The notes under the pieces: generated by a model
Database searches by the model: none
Told to the model about the DNA's origin: nothing
What the model saw: the letters and a program-made list of their open reading frames with translations, nothing else
Part shown: positions 1-12,266 of the stretch, in pieces
Numbering within the stretch: the stretch's first letter is position 1
How the letters are laid out: each line of letters starts with the position of its first letter
Source: Pipra filicauda
Taxonomy: Eukaryota > Chordata > Aves > Passeriformes > Pipridae
NCBI RefSeq assembly: GCF_003945595.2
Contig: NW_024104428.1
Span: 24,106-88,105, forward strand
Length of the DNA stretch: 64,000 nucleotides
Direction of reading: 5' to 3'
Translations under genes and position numbers: made by a program

Positions 1-110
1 AAAAAAGCAGGATTCCCAGCATGCATTCTGGTCTGGGAAAAGGCCAGAGACAGGAGTACCATGCCAACCCAATGTCATCACTTACTGGCAGTCTGCCACA
101 GCAGAAACTG

Positions 111-190
111 CACGGTTGAAAACTGTTTGGTGACACCAGCAGTTTGTATGCACGGTTGAAAACTGTTTGGTGACACCAGCAGTTCGTATT
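111..190. repeat. two-copy 40-bp tandem duplication
   Basis: Two adjacent 40-base units (111-150 and 151-190) both begin CACGGTTGAAAACTG and differ at only a few bases near their 3' ends (TTTGTATG versus TTCGTATT). The near identity shows directly that this is a recent duplication, probably by replication slippage or a small unequal exchange. It lies in unique AT-rich DNA. No function is apparent. Confidence 0.95.
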
Positions 191-1235
191 TTCTTGCTGA
201 AATGATGTTCATCTCCTGTATTGAACCTTTAGAAAAACATAACAAATCCAACCTTAGTATTTTTCAGTGTGAGGGGACAGGGAAAAAAATAAAAATTGTT
301 TGTCTATATAATCTTGGTATCCCTCCCAGACTGCTCCTGGGATCCTGAGGAGAAGGATGAGAGAACACCATTGTATGTATCCTTTATAGACAAGCAAACC
401 AATGTGTGAATAAGGTAAGGATTACACCCCAGAGAAGCATTGAAGATGCCACTTGTGCCGAGCAATTTCTGTGTGAAATCCAGATGTGTAGTTTAAATTT
501 GCAAGGACTTAGGATACCATAAGCATCTTTATGCACTACTGGAGTCATGCAGCTGTCTTATCTCCCAGCTAGGGAATTCTGTCTGACGGGAATGCTCTGC
601 TGCTCGCTGTCTCAACGTTGGTGTTTCAATCCAGACTGGGAACGACTTTTGAACCGATCCCTACTTCTGGTACTTTGGTTCACATTAGGGACTGATCACA
701 GCACACACACACATGCACACACACACAGTGGCCTTGAAGTGAATCTCTCCCAAAAGGTGAGGGCTGAGTGTGCATCCAGATACTCACGGGCTCTCTGCAC
801 ACAGGCCAAGGCTAGGGCCAGTCCAGAGGAAAACCTCTCAAGCTGCATGACTGCTGTCTCTTCTGCACCAACAGTTTTGCTCTGCAAACCTACTCCTCTA
901 GGGCTGCAATTTGTTGAGAGACCCTAAAATAGAACTGCATGGCAGCTCCAGAGATCTCCAAGCTAAAAAACAAATGTTTAGAAGTGGTGGGGGACTCCTG
1001 CTGTCCTGAATACCTGTGATCCTCAGCCCCAGGTGTGTTCACAGCTCCCTCCCTAGAGCCACAAGGACTCCTCCCCTTGAAGAACTGGGGGTTTGAGGAG
1101 CTGAAATATTTCCTGAGTGCATAGCCAAGAGAATTATGTAGTAGACAAGTGGTAAAGACACCTCCCTGAGGAGAGGCTCTGCTCTCTGCCCAGAGGCAAC
1201 TTGCAGTGCTTCATGCAGCAGGAGATATCAACCTC
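191..1235. other. unique non-coding sequence, no gene recognised
   Basis: This stretch holds one AC-type microsatellite (listed separately) and otherwise unique sequence. An open frame of about 126 codons runs across 547-927 on the plus strand, with a shorter one opposite. Its product is cysteine-rich and low-complexity where it crosses the AC repeat, matches no family I know, and is not supported as a gene. Confidence 0.6.
702..727. repeat. AC dinucleotide microsatellite (imperfect)
   Basis: This is a run of CA repeats interrupted once by ATG at about 713-715. It is a typical short vertebrate microsatellite and probably variable in length between individuals. It encodes a His/Thr run in the overlapping chance ORF, which argues that the ORF is not real. 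Confidence 0.9.
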
Positions 1236-1305
1236 CTTGGCATTGGGAATCAAACCCAGGATTCCCCAGTACTGGCACACACAGACCACTTCCTGAGATG
1301 CTGCT
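1236..1305 (-). mobile_element. tRNA-like SINE head or decayed tRNA pseudogene
   Basis: Read on the minus strand, 1257-1245 is GGGTTTGATTCCC, a close match to the RNA polymerase III B box and tRNA T-loop (GGTTCGANTCC), with four of five flanking T-stem pairs intact (CTGGG with CCCAA). About 40 bases upstream on the same strand is an A-box-like stretch with the D-loop GTGG (around 1289-1286). The spacing from the T8-like base to G53 is about 43 nt against 45 in a standard tRNA. The rest of the cloverleaf is decayed, with only about three acceptor pairs. Known context: old amniote SINEs such as the MIR and AmnSINE classes have tRNA-derived heads. The family here is not identified, and a decayed tRNA pseudogene is the main alternative. 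Confidence 0.4.
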
Positions 1306-4300
1306 CAGGTAAAACAACTCCAATTAAAATAAATCCATAAGCAGCTACCACACCAGGGCCTTGTTTCCTGCAGTCACAAACTGCACGGTTGGACTCTCCT
1401 GCGTCACCTGCGGGCCGTCTGAAACATGTCCCCAGGTTGCTTTTGGGTCATGTACCCCCCCCTTATGCACTGTGCAGGCAGTTTCAGCACCCTCTTGAGG
1501 TTTCTGAAAGAATTTGAGGAATTTGGAAGCAGCTGCCTGAAATTTAAGTGTAGTAATGCTCAGCATAACTACTCGCAGACTCACTGGTGGATCTGGGCCA
1601 ATGTGATGGGTCCAGCGCCAGAGCCGAGAAAATAGGAGTGGGACTCAGTCAAAATGTGCAAAACAAATGCCTAAATTACATTCTTAGATACATAAGTCAC
1701 AGACCAAGGTGGGTGCAACGGAAACACACTGCCTACCTTTCATTTGCACGGAACAATCCAAAAGGAGAGGTATTTTTAAGAAGCCAGACTATAATTTCGT
1801 TGTTCCTGTTGTTCATTGCCACCACACTGACGGCCTTTAGTCCTGTGTTAATTTGAGCCAATAAGAGATTGTGTATGTCAGAGTGCAGATTGTGATCATT
1901 ATTCTTGACCCCCTGCTTGCAATGTGTAGCCTCCAAGGACACTTCTGTCCAATGTCTTAACCTTCTTGAGTTGTGAATTACAGCCTAGGAATTTTATTAC
2001 ATGTTCGTCTGCAAGGCTGCATACAACAGGGTGACAAACTCCACATCCTCCAGTAATGGGACTGAGAGAGCAATGAGGGTAATGTGTTAATGGATGTCCC
2101 TTGGAGGACTTCCTGAACAAAGAAAAAGAAAAAAAAAGAAAATAAGAGAATCACAGAAAAAAAGAGTAATTGACAATATTCCTTCACACTCCTAGCCAGA
2201 CAACATCTGTTCAAATTAGATTTTGTGAATTTGATACTATCTGAACAGCAGGTCTGGTCCATAAGCCACCAATAATTCTTTTCCCTTCCTTCTCCCTCTT
2301 CTAATGAAATAACCATCTCTAAAACAGATTCCTTGGAAAGAAACATGTGCAAATGGCTCTTTTTATGCCAAATAGAGCTTTATTAACATCAGTAAAATCA
2401 ACAGGGGTATAAGGAATTGCTCATTAAAAGGTGGAATCTCTACATTCTGCCCTTCCAAGAACTCAGATATTTTAAAGACAAACATATTTCTGATTTATCT
2501 TTTCTCCCTGGTGACAAGCTGCTATTGGACATCTTATTTAATAGCTTCACAGGAACTCCCTACAAAGAAGAGTGAGAAAATTTATCTTATCTGAAAATGG
2601 ATTTTCTTTGAGTGGGAAAATCCATGGATCCAGCTCACTTGGCATAAGGATTATCATTCTGAAACAAGCTTAAACTGTCATATCCATCCAAACAGGTTTG
2701 GTTTGGGGTTTTTTGGCCAGAATGCTTAGAAATAGGATGGGAAGGGATACCCTACAATTTAAGCCTCCCTGAGAACTGTAGTTTTTCTTCTTCTTTTCTT
2801 ACTAAAGAATGGAAACTTAAATCAAGAAGAGAATCTGTATATTTAATTTGACTACTAAAATTCACAGTATGCAACTTTCAGTGTCCTATGCAGAAGACTT
2901 CCTGCAGAAAAAAAACACTGTGAAATCTTATGCATGAGTATTTAAATCAGAAATGCTGGCACATTTATCTAACCACTGCATAATGCACTGTGTTTACAGT
3001 CATACAAGAATAAAAGAACAGTTATACCAGGCCAGATCAAAGATCCACCCCCTCAGCATGCAGTTTCTGAGAGCATCAAGTAGAGGGTATCTGCAGATAA
3101 CACACAGAGTAACACTTCTCCTGTATTGTCTTTGGAAAATCAGCAAATCAGGGGCGATTAAAATCATTCATGGACTTCGTCAGATGCTGCTAATGAACTT
3201 AAATTAAGCCATGACCTGGCTGTTTGCATAACATGAGCAGAAAAATAAGGGCCAAAATTAGTCATTACTGGTCCATTTGGTCACATCTAAAACTATTTCA
3301 ATGGGCGAAATTATTTACAGATTTCTTTTCTTTAGCTAATAATTACACTTCACATGAAGTAAATTATTTGCTTAATGTTCAGCTACAAGTTAGAAAGCTT
3401 CTGGGACATCTGTAATCTTAGATCAACTTTTAAAGGCAAGGATAGTTTCTTTTAACAGCTTTGAGAGGAATTATTTTCCCTTCTAGGCTAAACCAAACAG
3501 CAAATCAATACCACAGAGGTTATGTTATGCCTCCTTTTGTTGCAGAACAGCAAGCTGTTGATGATTTGTTTTTAGTAAATGACTTATTATGTTACAAGAG
3601 AATTCATGTATTGTCTGTCTCTGGAATCACTATGCCTTTAGGATTTTTCTCCCTTATTGGATTATAGTGGCTGTTGAAACTAGTGATTAGAAGAAAGTTT
3701 GTTTTGTGGAAAAAATTCTGAAAATTTACACATGATTTCATATATATGGCATCTTGGTCATGTTAGGATCAAAAATACTCCCCCACAGCTACTGATGAGA
3801 GTTCTCAGCCTTTTTAATGCTATTCAGTTATTCATTTTTTATGCTAAGCAAGGAATGTCATATAACAATAAAAATTAAGCTGCTTACAGGAAATGTACAA
3901 TAATCCGTCCTCAGTCAAGAGAGCTCATGAAAATCGGGATTCATCAAATTCTGCTGATATAAGAGGCTAACTGCATGCAGAACACGTTTATGTAACGTTC
4001 TGGCAACAGACAAATATACAGCCTTTCTTTTAATTAGAAAATCTGTCTCTCCCTGTTTCATTCTGTGAGGCATAAACCTGAATAAAATGTAGCTGCATGC
4101 TGGCATGTACTGACTTATAAGTTCATTAAACAGATGTACGGAGAAAGACCATTTCAGTTGGCAACGAAGACACCTGTGCTAAAACCCAATCAAACTGGGG
4201 ATCCCCAACCAGGCACATGCTGAGAAGGACAAAGCAATCTGACCTCTTGTTCTGCTGGTCACTGTCCAAGCAATGCCCCAGAAAAAGAGGCGTGTTCTTT

Positions 4301-5142
4301 AAGGGGATTTCAGAAGTGCGGGCATAAAGTCCAGGATGCGGCAACAGCAAGCACAACAACTGCACTGCAGGTGAAAAGCTGGAAAGGGAGTGGCAGAGCC
4401 ATCGTTTGGAAACACAGAGGGAAGGGGAAGGTTTCCCTGCGACCACAACCCGCGTTGGGAGTCGGTGATGAAAGAGGAAGTAGCAGCTGGATCGCCCCAG
4501 AGCCAAAAAATGAAGCACAGGGGCTGTGCAAAAACATTTGGCTGTTTAAGCTGCGACTGCTGAGGGGGCACAATGTGGCTGCCCCTCCACTTGTGCCCAC
4601 TGCACTGCTGCAGCTGGCTGGCAGGAAGAAACAGGGGAGCTGGACTGAGGTGGCTCTTAAGATCTGGCTGTTCTCTCCCTTTTCCTGCTTGTCTACATTT
4701 AACCATCCTCCCCTCTCTTCTCTGCAAGTTTTATTTCTTGGCTCTCTCCTTAATACACCAAGATTATTTTCCATTCAGCTGCACTGAAAAGGTAGGATAT
4801 TTATAATGCTCAGGCTCAGGTGGGGATGAAAGAGTAAATGAAGCTGGAGGCCATCTGCATAACAACCTGAGGGTTTCTATTATAGATCTTATTGTTAGGA
4901 ACAATGTGGAGAAACTCTTTTTGCCCTTAATGGAAAGGAAAAAAGAAGAAAAAAAAAGAAAATAAGTTGGAGGTATATTACACTTTAAATTTGAAGCAAG
5001 TACACTAGGAAAAAAAGGACCATTTAAGCAAATGATAAAGAACAAACAAAAATGGGGTTTGTTGTTCCATCATCCACGGCAAATCAAGCCCCACTCTTTC
5101 TTATGCATAAAGAGTCCAGGAAAAAAGACACTTATTAAAAGA
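1306..5142. other. unique AT-rich sequence, no gene recognised
   Basis: I see no repeat family or coding exon here. A-rich tracts occur near 2115-2140 and 4940-4965. At 4300-4790 there are overlapping frames of 130-154 codons on both strands in several phases, within a somewhat GC-richer block. Long frames in all phases point to low stop-codon density from base composition, not to a gene, and none of the products is familiar. Confidence 0.6.
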
Positions 5143-5192
5143 TAAGTTATTGTACATAACTTATATATAACTTATATTGTACATAACTTATA
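5143..5192. repeat. short AT-rich tandem/near-palindromic repeat
   Basis: The 17-mer ATTGTACATAACTTATA occurs exactly at 5149-5165 and again at 5176-5192, a period of 27 bases. Each copy is nearly self-complementary around TGTACA, so the block can also fold on itself. It is a local duplication in AT-rich DNA with no known role. Confidence 0.85.
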
Positions 5193-8100
5193 ACCATCCC
5201 AGGGTTGGTCATGGCCATCCCTGGCCCAGAATTCAGCCCTTGGGTCAGGGCTGGGCCCAAGGGTCCATCTTAAAAAGCAATTTACCTCTTCTTGCAGCCT
5301 CCTCCCACCCCTGCAAACGTGCTTTGGTTTTCATGGTGCCTGCCTGGAAGAACCATGGACCAGAAGGTCTTTCCTTTCCATCCCTGGGCCAGCATGACCT
5401 CAGGGAGAGCAGCCAAGGGACTGATGGCTGAAGAGCAGCATTCCAGCACACACCATGCCAGACCAGCAATTCAAAGTCAAATCTAACTCTTTTTACTGCT
5501 CCTCACTCAACTCTTTTTATTTCCATCAAGAACACCCACTGGAGGATGTTCAAGCTTGGGCTTGAAGGTGCCTTTGCCAATCTTCTACCAGGATGAGAGC
5601 TGTTGCTTTGGCATGACTGGTGAGGGCAGGGACACGGAATTGGTGACAGGGGAGGTAAAAGTGGAAGATGCAGGCTGCAACAAAGCCGTTCCTGGAGCTG
5701 CAGCAGGGACCTGACTGCTTGGTGGTGCCCAGATAAATTAGGTTTGGCAACACCTGGTCCAACTGACTTCCAGTAAAGAAGTAGTAAAATATAGCCAGTG
5801 TATTAAGAACAATGATATAAGGCATTTTTAGACTGGCATAGTTGAATATTCTTTAGGCATTGCACTGGTTTAGCTATATTAGCAAAAAAACTAAAAGCCA
5901 ACACCTTTAACTGACTGACAGAACTAATCCATACACAAACTCCTTTGAAATTCTTCTTGGTTAGCAATACACCTTGTGGTATTGGCACAGGAAATGTTGC
6001 TGAACTATGGAAAGATTTCCACATATTTTCTTCCCAGTGACACACACAGTAAGTTACAAATACATTTGCAAAACAGAAGAAGGAAACAGATGTAGACAAT
6101 AGTAGCCATATATTCAAATGAAAAGTTGCAGTGATTTTTTTTTTAATTGCTTTAAGCAACCTTAGATAGCAACCTAGTATTCACCAGGTAAGCCCTAAAC
6201 TGCAGTGTTGTCTTGTTTGAACATTAGGTGCTTTTATAAATTCATATATCAGAGTGCTTTTAAGAAATACATCTTGGTTTCTATGCTTTCAATATCAAGG
6301 AAGAGCAGAAAATCTCATTTCTCATAACATTAATTTCAAGTGGCTCTTGCTAGGAGACAAGTCTCCTAAACCTGCCAAACAAAATATTTGAAATTCGCAA
6401 CCACACAAAACATTTTCCCAATTTCCTTCTTTACTGACTGAGATAATTTTTATGTAGCAACAGAATAGTGTCACAGACACTATGGCATTATACCACATGC
6501 TAAAAGAATGCCCATGGTCTCTCACAACACTTGAGCACAACACCTGTAGACTTTGGGGATGTAAAACCTCCAAAAGCAACACATTTCATCTGAGATGAAA
6601 AAACCTTAAATTCTGGAAGGTGCAAGCTGAGCAATGCCCGCCTCAGATGAAACTGGAATCAGTTTTTGAATCCAGATTCCTTAAATCTAGCTCAGTTAAG
6701 CGTGAGTTGTGCAGATACTCAGACTGCAGACTCAGAGGAAGAGCCGAACACGGTGGTGATTTGTGCCATTTTCACATCACATCTCCATAGATTAGCAGGG
6801 AGCCAGCAAAAAAATGATCTTTATGAAGAGAAAAGCAACTTTCACTTGATTAAAATGTTAATGACCTCCTGAGAGTTCTTTGGTTTATTTTCTTCTTGCC
6901 CCGAGTTTTTATCAGGCAAAAATGTTCAGTAATCTAGCATGTTTCAAATATTTGGCCTATATATTTCCGTATTTCTGCTAGAAAAGACGCAACATAAACA
7001 GAACATAAATCAAAAAGAGCCCTTTACACAATTTAATACCATTTTCTTACAGAAATACAATTATTATATCTCACAAAGGGGAAAAAAAATATTTTAAACG
7101 GACTGTAAAGAATTCAAGGCATCTCTCAGTGCCTCAGATTCTCTTCTGGCTCTGTAACTCCCTAGTCTGACTCCTAAGAATACTCTGGATTCCAACATCC
7201 TGTTGAGTCCTCAGATTCATTTGATATTAATCCCTTACAATGATATTACAATTCTTAATCTCAGTGTATTTACTTAGAGAGATTTTGCACCTACAATTTG
7301 AATTTTGCATTACAGAATTTCAAGCTCAGCCAGACTCCTTTATGATTTTGTGGCAGTTAGTATTTTTTCCTATGTCTTTTTTTTTTCTGCCACACTGTCC
7401 CTCTCTGTCTCCTGGTGAGAAAAACAGACTCGATACTTCTTTTTTGTGTTCCCAAATTGTTTTTCTTTTAGAAATGCTTTATAAAGAGGGTAGTTTCTGG
7501 TTAGCACATCTCCTCATATGTTTCACCAAGTGTATTTTCGTTACGTGAGCTGTAAAACTGTGGGCCAAACTCTGTCTTTTAAGAGAGTCCTTGACACCAA
7601 AGCTTTTTAACTGATCCACTGAGGAATAAGAAGTGGAATGTTACCTAAAGTAGCCTTGCTGAAACTACAAAACACCTCCCAGCTGGATGATTATACAGGT
7701 GACTGTTGTTCCACATGTAAAACTGTTACATGCTACAGAAACAGGAAAAAATATGAAGTCACGTCCCTAAAGAGGAATGTATGGAAAACAGGGTACTTCC
7801 CTCCTCTGCTTACTGAAAGAGAAACTAAAATTTTAAGTTACTACAAAATGAGATGCAGTTTTGTTCCAGTTCTTTTGAAAACTTTGAGAGGGAGAGGTGT
7901 AACTTTTCGCTTTGGCAATATCATATAAAGATAACTTCTGGCTTTTCTTTAGCATCAAACTGTTTACCAAGTTTAATCTGACTTGACGTAGCACTTAATT
8001 GCTCCAAGAGCTCCAGTTTTAGGAGGCAAATCTACCATTTCGAGGGTAGATTTCCATAATGGATTTCTACCACTCCATTTGCACATCAGCAGTAGATGCA

Positions 8101-10724
8101 TTTGGCCTAAAACTGAGTTAGCTGCTCTATTAGTAATTCTGAAGCAAAACTAATCAAGCATTGGGACACAGGACCAAGAAAAGCTGCACATTAATGTCTC
8201 GCTATTTTTCTTCAAGATAGAGTATTTATATTCAAATATAAATTACAAGTTTGATGAAGGAATTACAACATAAAATGTTATGGCCTGAGTTACACTGGAG
8301 ATAAAATACAATTATACTGCTCCATTTGATGTTTCCCTCTCAAAGCTTCTGTTAACTCAGTCTTTCACCAAAGACAGTGCCATGCCAATACAAATTAAGA
8401 ATATCCATGTCAGGGAAATACTGTAGAAGATAAGAAAGCCACTGTTTTCACTTCACTACCTAGTGGAAGGCAAGCACTAGAAAGTATGATTTTTAAACTA
8501 CATGGCAACCTGTTGAAAAACATGAAAACCCTTTGGCAGGTGTGAACGAATGCATTGCCTTTCGGCAGCATAATAGCACTGGAGACACACCCCAAGGATT
8601 TCAAAGTAAATGTCATGCCATGGGATTTTAAATTTCAAAATAAAAAAAAAATATAGTAATTCAGGGAGATAAATTCATTATGGTAGCTTCAGAACAACAA
8701 GATCAATGCATTCAGAAAGCACATGGTACAGTGCTTATTTATTTACTTCTGTGACTTCAGAATACAGAGAATCTCTGATGATGACAGCTGCCAACAGCAT
8801 CAACAGTAGTGTTTACAGCCACTCAGGATGCTTAGGAGGGAGATTAAGTTGCACTTTACCTCTGGCACAGTACTACAAACATTATTCTTGAATACCTCTT
8901 CAGAAAGCAACATTCAAACTTGGTGGTCAGATTTAGAACAGAAAACATCTCTGCGTCTCAGTGAGTGAGCACCACGAACTGCAAGGCCAGATCTGTAATG
9001 ACTGCCATTAAATCCACCCTGCCATTTACCCCTCCACAGCATTTTCTCTGTTATTTAGGGCAATCTACCATAAAACCTAGTCATTAAAAAAGCCGTGTTT
9101 AGTGTTAGGACAAGGATGTCCCACGATGTCTTTCAAAGTCTAAGCACCCGCACATTTAAGATATTTATTAAAAAGTTTATTCAAGATCCGTGGGACTGTT
9201 CCCTTACACCCTGGTGTCAGTGAAAGGCAGCACTATCTCAGCTAGTTAATTTGCTGGTTAGGACTTTGTGCCGAAGGATTTTGTTTTTACAGGAGTTAAA
9301 ACATTTCATCTAACATTTTGGTGTTTAACTCTGGGGTTCGAGTTCTTCTCCTGGGGAAGAAATTTAATTGATGGCATTATTGGTATGTGTTGAAAAGTTG
9401 CTAGCAGGGAGGCCAAGATAATTTCACAAGTCAATGCCTGATACGTGTGAGCACTGTATTTCCTGAGGTTTTATGGTTGTAGAGCAGGAAAAGCTATTTA
9501 TAACGCTGTCCAGGAGGTGGCAGGAGAAGTTAACCAAAGCTTCAGTGGTCCCTTCGTGTCAAGCTGCAAGGCAGGAACAGGAACTGCCCCCCACTAATTC
9601 ACAGGTCCATTAAGAGCCGGGGAGCACAAGAGTCACCACAAGGAAAGGCGATGAAATCTAGATCACTCACGGGTCACTGAAAAATCAAAAAGTCTCTCTC
9701 TGAATTTCTTGACTGTAATGTCTATGCATGTGTATTTCATGCATTTACAGACACAATCCATTTTTTAAGCAAATCAGATTTGCAACAGCATTCCAGCACT
9801 GTAATTAATACCTGGAGCACAATTTCATTTTTATTCCAGTTTCATTTCAGCTTCGTTTTACAGAAAGTAATTTTGCAACATTCAGTTTACCAGAAAGCCA
9901 ACAATTCAAAGAAATACAGTGGCAAAAAAAAAGAGAATGAGAAGGAAAAAAAAAAAGAAACCCAAAACAGTGACCCAACTGAAAACCATCCGTCACTGAT
10001 GTTCACACTTTGTAGCTGGAACATTGGAATACCAAGTATTTTTATTGAGAAACCTCATTAGTACTTTCATATTTAGCCATATTGCAACAACAGCAAGAAA
10101 GCCCAGGCCACAACACTAGACTGTACAGAAAAAGTCAGTCCCTAATTTGAGTTAAAAATAAAAAGAATGAGTAATGCAAAAATCAGCCCCTGCCCATATT
10201 TCCTAGAATTTGTGCTTTCATCCTCTTTTAATTATTTCAAACTCTATTTATCACTCAGTACATTTTCCTATTCTTTCACAACCACTGTGCACAGGAAAAA
10301 GGATCAGTCTCTCAGGAATTATAGATTGGTTAGGCAGCAGCCATTAATTAAAATCAAAGTTTTCTGGCTTTGTAGCAATTATTAAATGGTATTCACTTCA
10401 TTTTTCCCCAGTAGAACAAACAATAAATTTAGAGAAATTATTCAGATTTAGCCAAAATACCAGTTTCAAGAAAAAAATATGCAGAATATTGTCTTTCATA
10501 AATTAGTAATTCATGCAGATGGGCAGCCTGGGATGAGAATGCCTAGTACTGTTACTTACCCAGATGTCTAAGTGATAATTTTTTGTTTCTAGGAGCACAA
10601 CTACTACAGTATGAAAGTTACAGCTGAAGAGGCATGAAGCAAACAAGTTCTCTTTTGTTGTATGCAGCACAGAAAATGCAGTGAGTAGTTTAGGAACATA
10701 AAAACATTAGCAAGTATCAATCTT
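5193..10724. other. unique AT-rich sequence, no gene recognised
   Basis: This is about 5.5 kb without a recognisable transposable element, RNA gene or coding exon. A slightly GC-richer part (5200-5760) carries overlapping short frames on both strands. An A/G-rich tract lies at about 9920-9960. A B-box-like GGGTTCGAGTTC at about 9334-9345 has no matching A box upstream and is not called. Confidence 0.6.
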
Positions 10725-10800
10725 CTACCAGAGCAGATCAAACTATGCCACAGGCAGCCTGTGACAGAGCCTCACTGCTGATTCATGTGTGCTCTGGTAG
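10725..10800. repeat. inverted repeat (11-bp stem) enclosing a smaller hairpin
   Basis: CTACCAGAGCA (10725-10735) is the exact reverse complement of TGCTCTGGTAG (10790-10800). Inside the 54-base loop, CACAGG and CCTGTG are also perfect reverse complements around a CAG triloop (about 10750-10764). The transcript of either strand could form a long stem with an internal hairpin. It does not resemble a microRNA precursor, because the long outer stem is not continuous. It could be a cruciform-forming site or a relic of a small inverted-repeat element. Confidence 0.8.
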
Positions 10801-12142
10801 CAGAAAACTTCTTAGATGATGATGTCTTAGTAATTAGGGACTTCCACCCAAGTTAACCAGTGGAGAATTAGTCTGCAGCACGTTTTCTCAAACTTTCCCC
10901 TCAGATTTTCAGCTTGGGGAGGTGAAAAATTAAAATAAAATAAAGGCATTTTCTGCAGAAACATGAAGTTTTGTGGGGAAGATATCAGGACTTTTCTGGA
11001 TTATCTGAGTTGTCTCTAGAGTAGTTCATGGAACTTGCCAAATCACCCACTCACCTGTTAAATGAACAGTCACATCTGTCATTGCAGAATGGCTAAAAGA
11101 TGGAATGCAATGTTAGAGACCGCACCCATACACGTGTCTGCAGGGTCAGTTTTCTCCATAAAGCAACAGAAAGCTGGTAGGCAAAATGCATCTTGAAAAC
11201 AGCAAGGCAGCAGCGGGCACAACAGCCCTGAAATCAGACTTTATGTCATTCAATATTGACAATTCGTACTGGGATGCAGGAGAAAAGACCTGCAGGATCA
11301 GGGTCATCATCTGTGCACACCAGGGTGGGGAGACTGGGTGTGACAAGGTCATGAAGGCAGGAGACACAACTCTAACCAAAGCAGAGCACCCAGACATCTT
11401 CCCCATCCCTCAGCTCTGCCTCACAGCCAGAGAGGAAACTCAGGGCTGAGCACGTGACAGGAAAAAAAAAACAAAACCAGAGGTAGGGAAGCCAGAGATG
11501 GTGGCAAGTCTGACATCCAGAGCATAAAGTGTAATTTTCCTTTCCTAGCTTTCCCCCACCCTCGGATCATGGGATACTCCCCAGCATTTTATTGCATCAT
11601 TTGTACTTTGCTTCTAATCACAGGGATTTACTGAGGATCCTTAGGAAGGTGAGACATGCTTTGGTCTCCTAAGGACACTGGTAGGCTAAATTCAGTTCCA
11701 AAGGGAAGGGAGGTCATGAAGTATTAATTTATTTTTTTTTTTCAAAAACAGAATGAAAGTGGCCTTTGTAAGATTTTCTTCGCTTGTATCAGAATTGAGT
11801 ACTAAAGGGTAAACTGCTTTGATTTGCCATTAACTTTAAAAGCAACCAATTTTAGTACTCCACCACAGCAGAGAGGCTATAAATTAGTCTGTGTTCAGCA
11901 GGGGAGTGATGGCCTCATCTGAAGTTCTCCCAGCTCCTGTTTTCATTAGTGACCTCTCCTTGGATGGGAACAGAACAAACTCTTATCAACCTCAGCTAAT
12001 TTCCCTCTTAGACAGGGTAACAAGCTGTGCAACTACAAGAGAAGATAACTTTGTATCTGGATGTTAGGAAGAAGTGGTGGTGTCCTGAGTCACATTCCTA
12101 TTAGGAATGGGAACTGAGTGGCAGGTCTGAAATGGTATATTT
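10801..12142. other. unique sequence, no gene recognised
   Basis: Opposed frames of 86-87 codons cover about 11146-11449, with no family resemblance. No recognisable repeat precedes the A/C-rich tract that follows, so I cannot say whether that tract is the tail of a retroposed sequence. Confidence 0.55.
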
Positions 12143-12266
12143 AAAAAAAAAAACACACCAAAACCAAAACCAAACCAAACCAACCAATCAACCAAGCAAA
12201 CAAAAAACAAACAAAAAACCAAAACAAAACAAAACAAAAAAAAACCACACCAAAACCCCCCCAAAT
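12143..12266. repeat. A/C-only low-complexity tract
   Basis: About 124 bases are almost entirely A and C, with one T and one G. The tract starts with a run of A and continues as irregular CAAA/CCAAA units. The opposite strand is correspondingly T/G only and produces a misleading Phe/Leu/Cys-rich open frame. It may be an expanded simple repeat or a diverged poly(A) tail of a retroposon. Confidence 0.92.

Noticed and set aside
547..927. 126-codon plus-strand open frame
   Set aside because: It crosses an AC microsatellite, has a frame open opposite it, and its product matches no known family.
4299..4787. Cluster of 130-154-codon frames on both strands
   Set aside because: Several competing phases are open at once, which reflects base composition, and no product is recognisable.
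5535..5770. Possible CR1-like patch (GGAGGATGTTCAAGCTTGGGC)
   Set aside because: One short CR1-like word with no further matching order on either strand.
9330..9350. B-box-like GGGTTCGAGTTC
   Set aside because: No A box at the right distance upstream and no T-stem pairing, so it is not a tRNA-like element.
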